A stretch of DNA of 64,000 nucleotides, from assembly GCA_030280995.1 (NCBI GenBank), contig JASXTE010000016.1, positions 19,449,501 through 19,513,500 on the forward strand, written 5' to 3'. Below the pieces are notes generated by a model. That model did no database searches, had not been told where the DNA came from, and worked only from the letters and a program-made list of their open reading frames with translations. Source of the stretch: Hemileia vastatrix (lineage: Eukaryota; Basidiomycota; Pucciniomycetes; Pucciniales; Zaghouaniaceae). Both the position numbers and the translations under genes were made by a program. This document shows positions 56,279 through 64,000 of this stretch, in pieces (within the stretch, counting starts at the first letter, position 1; each line of letters opens with the position of its first letter).

Positions 56279-57541
56279 ATGCCTTCATCACTCTCAAATT
56301 GTGATAAGCTACATCAAGCAATGACTGTCATAGCTCTTGATCTGCTCTTGGACTCTGATTGTGAATCTGATTCTGACCTTGAAGAAGATTTTCTTATTTT
56401 ATCTAAAATGACCACGAAACATTACCTTCTTCCTATAAAGCCTCAAGTACTTCATAGCCCCAAGTACACTATCCAAATACTTCTAAACCTATCCATACCC
56501 AGTTTTAGACAGCTTTTCAAAACTTCTAATGAATGTTTCCTTAAATTTCTCCATCTTATTGAGGATCACCCCATATTTCACAATAATTCTCAAAAGCCAC
56601 AACGTGATCCATCAATTCAATTGGCAATCACACTATGTCATTTGGGTTCCAATGGTAATAGAGCTACCTTGAAACATTTGGAAAATGTCTTTGATTTAGG
56701 CTATGGTTCTGTTAACACTTATACCAAACAATGTATCACTGCCATCAACTCCTTGTAATCTCAACTTCTCACCTGGCCAACAAAAGAAGAGCGACTTGAA
56801 TCATCTCAGGTTATGCAAGCAGAGGGCTTCCCAGGATGTATTGTTTTGATTGATGGTACTACTATTCCTTTGAGTCAGAAACCTGCTCATGGTGGAAACA
56901 ATTACTTGGACCATAAAAAGAGGTAGCTTATTTTTAATTCTTTACATTCTTTTTTCATAATAAAACAAGCAACTATATCTTCTCTATAGATATTCAATTT
57001 CTGTTAAGCTTATTTATGATTTCAACCAAAAATTTATATTATTCTTTGCTGGATATCCTGGATCATGTTCATGATTCTTACGTCTTTAAAAAGAATGAAA
57101 ATCTCAAAAGAGCCAGAAATTTTTCTTGATGAAGATTGGTATCTTCTGGCTGATTCTGCTTATGTGAATGGAAAATATGTACTTCCTGCATTTCATGGAG
57201 AAGCTTCAGAAGACAGTCAAAATGACAAGTTAAACAATCATTTGGCAAAGTCAAGAGTCCGTATTGGAAATTCTATTGAAATCTTGAAAGTTTTTTTTTC
57301 CAGTTTAAGGGAATCAAGAATTTCTCTTAGAAACAGTTCCAAAATGAAGGCTGTCATTAACTGGATTCTGTGCTGCACCATACTTGATAACCTACTTGCT
57401 GACCTCAAAGATCAATGGTTAGATTTGTATGAAGATGAAGAAGTTGAAACACCTCCAACTATATCCAACACTACAACTTCTCAAATCACTAGCATAAGGG
57501 CAAAAATTCTTCTAATCACACTAGCACATTGGGAGTATTAG
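56279..57541 (+). pseudogene. Harbinger-3 DDE transposase, inactivated
   Basis: Exon 1 from ATG 56279 to 56922 and exon 2 from 56990 to 57541, with the intron after HKK-R as in Harbinger-1. Blocks: VLIDGTTIPL (first Asp), LLADSAYVNGKY (second Asp), and RVRIGNSIEILK, where the catalytic Glu is Gly. A TAA at 56756-56758 and a one-base insertion near 57068-57075 (in the GSC-HDS block) also break it. Confidence 0.88.
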
Positions 57542-57790
57542 CTATGATTTATTCTTAAACTTTTTTCTTCTCTTTAGACTTTGTAATCACATTATAATTT
57601 CTAAAAATCATTTACTAAATATACTTTTCTAATAATTTACATTCATTTTGGTAATAATAATAAACTTGTTCCATTTTTTAGTATTATAATCTAAAATTTA
57701 TGAAAGAAATTTATCATGCAAAAATTCCAACTTTTCTTTTTCTTTCATAGAAATATATTCTGACATATCTATATTTGGAATTAACATTTT

Positions 57791-58804
57791 TTAAGTTTTA
57801 ACAGAATTGGCTAATTTTTTACTTATCTGGATGGATGACCCAAGCCTTGAAAAATTTGCAAACTCTTTGACAGGTGTTTTTTGATGGTATAGCATATTAG
57901 CTGGCCATATAACAACCCATATTCCATCACACTTTTCAAGCTCAATCATGTATTTTAATTCAGGAAATATAAAATGACCTCCATTCTGCCTTGGCCTATT
58001 GCTGTCCCATGAGAATTCATTAAAAAGACCATCTGAAGTTGTTGGAAACCAGACACCTAAACTAAGTTCACTGTTGTCCAAATCCTTATGTGGAGAATTT
58101 GAAAACCCATCTGAAGTCCATGTTATATTTCCCCGAAAAGCCTCCACCCCATCATAACAAGGAAGTTTTCTTTCAGCTCCAAGCTTCAAAGATTACTCAT
58201 AGTACTTCTTTGCTAATAGTTTAAATAGATAAGAATAAAATGAATATATAAATCCAAGTGACTCCCTCACTTCCCCATCATCTATTTTCAAATTTTGGTA
58301 TAGACCTGAAGCATGATTCAGCTTTTTAAATTTGGAAATTTAAAATTTGTAACTTACTTATATCAAATACATGTTGACTCCCTAACTTTTCTCCAGCAGA
58401 AAAAATATTCCCCTCTCCCCCTGCTTCCAGATGAGCACCATTGGTCTTGATCTGGTGTTTTAATAATTTCATGTACCTGCAGCATTTCTTAGCATCCTCC
58501 AGTTTACCAAGTTCAGCCAATTCCTTTATTTCAAATGACTTCACTATTACAGGATGAATATTTTGATTTTTAGGTTGAATAACTGGAGAACTTTCTGAGA
58601 CATGTGTGATTTGGTAGGTGCCTGTGTTGTTCGATCCAGGACATGATGAGGGTATCAGCTCATTTGTTTCAAATCCCTTCAGAAGTGGATACTCCTTATA
58701 CAAACCTTTTCAAAGTCAGAACCAAAATCATCATTCCAACTTTCACCAGCGATTATCATTTGAGAAGCATTTTTTGGTGGACCATTGTGCCTTTGTCCAA
58801 CCAT
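57791..58804 (-). pseudogene. Harbinger-3 Tet-like 2OG-Fe(II) oxygenase (TET/JBP superfamily), broken
   Basis: Begins near ATG 58804 (MVGQRHNGPPKN), shifts frame near 58700, and continues through 58703-58360 (acidic Ser-rich, then a Lys-rich helix). A GT-AG intron (about 58323-58358) leads to the core exon, which has one stop (TAA near 58195) and ends at 57791. The core keeps SPHKDLDNSELSLGVW (HxD iron ligands), GGHFIFPELKYMIEL, CDGIWVVIW, YHQK (distal His) and FSRLGSSIQIS (Arg for 2-oxoglutarate), so the catalytic set is complete although the gene is broken. Known TET/JBP members oxidise 5-methylpyrimidines in DNA; the substrate here is unknown. Confidence 0.65.
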
Positions 58805-59199
58805 TTAGATAATCTGGTTCTGAAATTTAAAAAAAATTCAATTATATAGAAAAGAAAAGAAAAAACCAAAAAAAAACAGCAAATTTTAATGATGGCATAA
58901 GGTCTACAACTAATTAAACCAACATGCTCTGTATCTCAACAAAATTTTGTATTTAAAATCAATACAGATTTTTCCAGGTTGGGTTTAATATAATTCTGAA
59001 ATAAAAAAACTAAATAAAAAAAAGAAAAAAGAAATATAAGAAAAGAAAAAAATAAAAAAATTGTCAGCAACTTTTTATGATAGCATAAGGTATACAACTA
59101 ATTGAACCAACATGCAGAGTATCTTAAGAAAATTTTGAAAAGGAATTTGAAAAAATTTGGTCCTAGTTGGGTTTTAGGAAAGATTCTTCAGAGTGCCTG

Positions 59200-59530
59200 G
59201 AAAGGCCCACCTTTTATGCCTTCAGATTTTTTTAAAGCCCCATTTTTAAATTTTTTTTGTTTCCCCAGCAGTTTTTTTTAGTCAATTTTTTTTTTTTGCT
59301 TTTTTTGTCCCAGAAAATTTGCTTCTGTTGGGGCTTCATTTTTTTTAGAATTATATATATATATATTTTTGGCCCCAGCAGACTTGCTTCTTCTGGGGCA
59401 ACTTTTTATTTTTGGAAAATAAATTTTTAGCCCCATTTAAGCTTACCCCAGCAGAGATGAGTCTGCTAAGGCAAAAAAATTACATGGTTTCCCTAGCAGA
59501 CTTGCTTCTGCTGGGGCAACTACTTGACAC
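59200..59530. repeat. Degenerate repeats with GCTTCTGCTGGGG motif
   Basis: Variants of CCAGCAGACTTGCTTCTGCTGGGGC recur several times (near 59310, 59373, 59492), each able to fold on CCAGCAG/CTGCTGG. They lie inside Harbinger-3 between the oxygenase and Myb-like gene. No gene seen from 58805 to 60380. Confidence 0.55.
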
Positions 59531-60379
59531 AAGTCACTTGCATTTTCAAGCGGCTTGCAAAAAAAATTCTTGCTAGAAAGCTTTATGTATCAAAGAAAAA
59601 AACAATGCTGTGTTATCTCTCTTGACATGACTTTATTTTTATTCATTAGTTTTTATCTAGGCCTGGTAGTGGTATGGCTCCAGTAGAGGTAGAAAAAGTT
59701 GCTAGTTATGGGCCAGATACCACCCTCAAGCTTCTTCAATAGCCGCAGTGGTCAAGAATGTAGTTTTTTTTGGTATTTTTTTAATTTACAATTTTTTTAT
59801 TTTTCTTGCTTTTTTTTAATTATTTTAATGCTTGAAATTTTATTGAAGTCACATTTTGAAAAGATGCAGCTTCTTTTCTTTTGCATGACTTTATTTCCAT
59901 TTTTCTGGTTCAAAATGTCAGATGGACTACAGGAAAGTAAAATTGTGGTGAAACCAAGTAAAATAAATGTAATACTAACATCACACTGCATCATTTTTAA
60001 TGATTTTACCAAAATCTTGTTCAATAATCAAGAATAGTCAGATAAAACTTGAGTTAGCATCTTGTATGGTCAATCAAAAAGGAGAAAAAAAGAATGTAGT
60101 GTTAAGAAACAACAGGTCAAGTTCTGAAAAGATACTGCATCTTTTCTTCTCACTTCAAAGTTTTGCATTGCAAAAGTAAATTTTAAAGAAATTAATGAGG
60201 TCTATCTGACAACTAAAACTACAGAAATTGAAATAAAGTCACATGATGGAAAAGACGCTGCTTCTTTTCAGCACGTGACTCAATAACAATTCAAGCATAA
60301 AAATAATGAAAAAATGTACAAAAAAAATTGTAAAAGACCATAAATGTGAAAAAATGTCACATTACATGAAATAACAATT

Positions 60380-60628
60380 AATCAATTAAAAAAGTCAAGT
60401 AATTTTCTAATTTCCTCATAAGTTTGGACATTTTTTATATATTCTGTAATAAATTCTTTTTTTTAAATTTATTTTATTTTCCAATTCATGACTTTCCATT
60501 TCTCTTTGAAATTAACTGTCTTTTAATTTCTCTGAGTGAAGATGAACTCTTTCCATCTCCTCTGCCTCACATCTGGCCTTTTCAAAATTAGATTGAAGCA
60601 AAAAAAATTTCATCCAAATATAAGGCCC
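60380..60628 (-). pseudogene. Harbinger-3 Myb-like ORF1, 3' coiled-coil end, cut by gypsy-3
   Basis: On the minus strand the frame NFEKARCEAEEMERVHLHSE and KKEFITEYIKNVQTYEEIRK matches the C-terminus of Harbinger-1 ORF1 (KKDFLIECIKANKSVEEIER). A stop near 60520 interrupts it. The 5' part must lie right of gypsy-3, outside the window. Confidence 0.75.
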
Positions 60629-61805
60629 TGTCAGCCTAGGTATCCCAAGGACTGAGTAATTCTAATGTTTAAAATAAGATAGCCAGAATTACGTTAAGAT
60701 TATAGATTAAAAATAAGGTTAAAATACTTATATATATGGTTATAATACATATATATATAATTATTACACTATCGTATGAATTATAGTAGTTTAAATAGCT
60801 TATCCATAGGCTAAAAATACTTATTAAGGTGTTAATGGAGTCATAATATACTTATCTTAAGTGATATTAAGTAATTATTGACATAAATAAGCTTATATGT
60901 ATACATAAGCCTCATATTCAGTGAAATATGTAGTTATACTAAGTATATTTAGGTCTATAAGTGGGCTTTAACCTCTTAATAGCCTATAAACTTTATTTTT
61001 CTGCTTATTTTAGGTCATATGGACATATTCAGTGGACTCACAACGCCTAAAAAGTATATACACCTATTTCAGGCGCATATATCCAGTTTGGACAACTTAA
61101 TCTGCTTCCTTTGATGGATTTTCACAGATTTATGGGTTGGGATATCATTACTGAGTTAATATGGATTCTTGGGGATGTTATTGGGGGCTTGGACAGTTAA
61201 TTTTGTTCTTTTTAAGGCTTTGGGTTTCATTTCATACTCTTTGGGTGAGTTATTTTACCTGTTTCTTTATGGTATCCACTTTTATCTGGTTATTCTATTT
61301 ATGGTATGGGTCTGTAGTATCATTAATTGTGATTGAGGGTCCTTACTGGAGGTCTGGGTGTTGAAACTGCTTGAAGTAGAAGCCATGGGGAGGTGATGGG
61401 CCCTCACAGTGCTGTAGTTGCCAGGGATATCAGTGAAATCATCTGGATTGAAAGTCTGTGCACTCCAGTGGATTTTGGTATAAGTAAGGGAGAATTTGAC
61501 GGGTTATTAGACATCACTTACCTACTAAACTTAAAATAAACATTCTAAAACAATTATTATCATATAAAAATATATTTTAAAGCATTTAAAAATTGATATT
61601 ATCTTTATTTAAGCTATAACTATATTTTATTGATCTATTTTCCACCACTAGCACACATAAAAATCCAAGTATGATGAGTTTGCATTGAGAATAACTATAT
61701 TATTAGTATTCCCCTGAGGTTTAATAACTAAATCATTTAACAATAAGTAGTAGGACCATAAATATTTACTATTAAATCATACTTAGATACTAGCACACAC
61801 TGACA
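60629..61805 (+). repeat. 5' LTR of gypsy-3 (family A, 1177 bp)
   Basis: Starts TGTCAGCCTAGGTATCCC, ends CACTGACA. Length equals the solo copies at 1856-3032 and 44759-45935 exactly, though sequence divergence is clearly higher. It is followed directly by ATTGGGGG (primer-binding region). Confidence 0.92.
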
Positions 61806-62315
61806 ATTGGGGGTCTTTCCTTAATTATTACTTATTATTTAGTATAAGCCTTAGGATGCGATTTTTACTCTAGTATATCTCATACAAACCAAATATTTAG
61901 GTCTGCAGCACATTAGTGGGTGATCATAACTCATTTATTGCGGAAAAGAAACCTTATAATAATTTTACTAATTTTTTATAATAAAAATTAGGTATTTACA
62001 GTAGTAACTGTACCCAATATAAACCCAATTTCACTTGGTATTTGGACACCAATATAACACTCAATAAAATTAGTATTTGGTTAAAGCTTGGTAAGATAAT
62101 TATTCACCCTTATAAAGGTCTAGTTAAACTTATTATTTTATTTTTAATAGATTTTTTCGAATTTTTCTTATATTTTATTTAAATAAATAAAGATATAAAT
62201 TCAGGGTAAGCTCCAGTGATTTTATTAATAATTGTATTGCTAATATTTTTTTGTCTACTAATTACCATATAGTTTTTCCCTTTTTTAGATGTAGAGAATT
62301 GTTATTTAAGACACA

Positions 62316-62841
62316 ATGAGTGCTCTACAGGACAATGTAAGTGAAAAACCTGCTTATAACACCAGGTCTAATGCTAAAAATATTTCTCCAGGACATCACC
62401 ATGGAGGGCCAATATTTCCCACAACCAGAGTCTATGAGAATAGAGGAAAAGGACACCCTTCTAAAAAAGATAACAATTAAAAAGACTTCACCTACTCTGA
62501 AGGATCAACTGTCCCATCTGGCCAAACAGGTTCTGAAACTAGAGGAATTAAAATCTACCATGCTAAAGGAGGTGGAGCAGTTGCAAATCAACTGCAAGGT
62601 GGGGTTCCAACAAATGAATCAAACCTTGTTAGAGTTAAAGCTCGGGCAGCCAATCCAACAACCCCCTACCCAAGGAGGGTCACATCATACCCAGGAAAAA
62701 AATCTTGGTAGAACAATGGAAGTGGGATTAGTTCCATCAGCAGTGGTCCAGCCACAATTGCAACAGGGATTTACCCCCTCATCAGACTGCCTCAGCTCAC
62801 CCTTACAAAGGAAAAAAAAAGCACCAAGAGTCAGGGCTTGA
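62316..62841 (+). pseudogene. gypsy-3 gag ORF-a and overlapping +1 ORF-b
   Basis: ORF-a (62316-62480) encodes 54 residues including HHHGGPIFP and ends at TAA. ORF-b starts at ATGGAGG 62401 in +1 frame and has the coiled-coil (PTLKDQLSHLAKQVLKLEEL) followed by Gln-rich sequence. A frameshift near 62700 moves the conserved WKWD and HPYKGKKKH into a third frame; the gag then resumes at 62842 with PLVSRLPSQIEHN. Confidence 0.65.
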
Positions 62842-64000
62842 TCCTATCCCCTCGTAAGTAGATTACCCTCTCAGATTGAACACAATACTGATGATTACAA
62901 TATAGGAAATTTTATTGATGTAAAACCTGTACAGAAAATTGAGGAGGACTTAAGACAATTAGGTTTTGATGTAGATACACCAGATTTATCTTTTGTTAAT
63001 AAAAACAGCACTATTTATAATAATAATACAGTTAACACTCAGTTGCCACCACCTACTAGTGAGATGAGAAGTTCACAAAACAGTGAAAACATTGAGAAGG
63101 AAGACATGGATTATTTTAATAATAACCCAACTGTCCATAGAATTGTTTCAACATTATGGAGTAGAATAACTGAGTGTGAGGAACAGACAATCAAGCTGAC
63201 AAGTGATACAATTTCGTCCTTTACATTGAATATTTCTCAACTGGCAACAAGAAATATAGAATTAGAGAATGAACACTTGGCTCTAACTCATAAATATGAT
63301 TCTTTAAGTAATAAATATAATGTACTTTCAAACAAATTCTGTGAGTTAGAAAAATTGTATGAAGCACATTTTAAAAATTTGAATCAAGAACTAAGTTATC
63401 TTTTAAACAAAAAAATCAGAGTGTCTATGATATGTTACAAAGATTAACTAAAGTTGAGATTGAAACTGCTAATCTTCTAATGAATCAGGATAATCATAAG
63501 TATATACAGTATAATAATAATCCTTTCATTGGCAAAAATGAATCTCAATCATTTCCCATACCCCCACAAGCAAAACCTTCTGGTGGCAGTGTCAAGTCTG
63601 AGAGAACATATGTAAGTCACAAATACGTGCAAGAGGAGATAAAAGACCATTTATCCAGAGTAAATGAGTTATTGAATTTACCTAAAATTAGTGAAACTAA
63701 ATCCAATCAGAAGAACTGGCCAAAGATTGATTAGTACCCAACTTATGATGGGGAAGCCAGCTCTGATTGGCAACATTTTATTCAAAGAATTGACAACTTA
63801 AAATTCTCATATAAGTTATCAGATGAAGAAATAACATCAAAATTAATTTCTCTATTTAAGGATGTTGCGTTATTATGGTTTGAAGCTGTATTGAGTGAGG
63901 GTAAAGATTACTTTTGGGCTGAACGGAAGCACCTGATTGAAAAACAATTTGAATGCTCTAAATTCAGACTAACTCAGCAGATACTATATGAGAAAAATAG
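62842..64000 (+). pseudogene. gypsy-3 gag middle and capsid start, running off the window
   Basis: An acidic segment (FIDVKPVQKIEEDLRQLGF) and coiled coil (63043-63447) are followed after a frameshift by 63432-63734 with NQKNWPKID, then TAG at 63732-63734 where gypsy-1 has a Gln codon. Capsid-like DWQHFIQRIDNLKFSYKL and FKDVALLWFEAVL follow and end at TAG 63998-64000 at the window edge. Confidence 0.75.

Larger units (their letters stand above)
55990..60628. mobile_element. PIF/Harbinger transposon 3, interrupted by gypsy-3
   Basis: Left end AGGGGGTTTCAG at 55990 follows AAT. It contains a transposase (plus), a Tet-like oxygenase (minus) and the 3' end of a Myb-like gene (minus), and is cut by the 5' LTR of gypsy-3 at 60629. 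Its right end should lie beyond the window. Relative to Harbinger-1, with transposase ends aligned, the oxygenase gene points the other way. Confidence 0.85.
60629..64000 (+). mobile_element. Ty3/gypsy element 3 (gypsy-3), 5' portion only
   Basis: 5' LTR 60629-61805, primer-binding region, leader, gag N-terminus and start of capsid are present; the window ends inside gag. It is inserted in the Myb-like gene of Harbinger-3. Confidence 0.9.

Overview
The window looks like a repeat-choked stretch of an AT-rich basidiomycete nuclear genome, most likely a rust fungus (Pucciniales). The evidence is a fungal alpha-aminoadipate-pathway lysine gene (LYS1-type saccharopine dehydrogenase) broken by five short GT-AG introns, two further intron-rich host genes, large Ty3/gypsy and Ty1/copia elements, PIF/Harbinger and Tc1/mariner DNA transposons, and a Tet-like 2OG-Fe(II) oxygenase family that I know mainly from rusts and other basidiomycetes. 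The species assignment is inference only.

Layout. 1-10029: Ty3/gypsy element 1 (gypsy-1, LTR family C), its 5' LTR lying left of the window, broken by two solo LTRs from other families (LTR-A at 1856-3032, reversed LTR-B at 5742-7243, each with a 5-bp target duplication). 10372-15599: a reverse-strand Ty1/copia element with very short 105-bp LTRs. 15607-16573: two abutting long-hairpin MITEs. 17740-19266: LYS1 (minus, 6 exons, 378 aa). 20340-23449: an unrecognised 810-aa gene (minus, 8 exons) with a microsatellite-encoded poly-Ser tail. 25338-31416: Harbinger-1, with three genes (Myb/SANT-like DNA-binding protein, Tet-like oxygenase, DDE transposase). 31417-31662: a TAA microsatellite. 31663-46809: Harbinger-2, a deletion derivative containing a full-length gypsy-2 (32755-43451, target duplication AGACC, LTR family B) and a solo LTR-A; the 3' LTR of gypsy-2 holds a MITE and a reversed solo LTR-C. 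48580-50558: hairpin MITEs and a tandem duplication. 51704-53231: a 7-exon gene for a polytopic membrane protein (minus). 53937-55505: a decayed Tc1/mariner element. 55990-60628: Harbinger-3 with a dead transposase, a Tet-like oxygenase and a Myb-like 3' end, interrupted by gypsy-3 (60629 to the window end, LTR family A).

How it fits together. The three gypsy elements are distant members of one lineage: they share gag and pol architecture, a GGGG-type primer-binding region where it is visible, TGTCAG...CTGACA LTR ends, and an unusual overlapping +1 reading frame at the start of gag. Each LTR family has inserted into elements of another family, so all three were active over overlapping periods. 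The gypsy coding regions are almost free of CpG: I find none between 7249 and about 9416. LYS1, copia and Harbinger-1 keep many. That pattern suggests cytosine methylation and deamination, or CpG avoidance, and it sits beside two Harbinger copies that carry a gene of the TET/JBP superfamily, whose known members oxidise 5-methylcytosine. This pairing of PIF/Harbinger transposon and Tet-like oxygenase is the most interesting system in the window.
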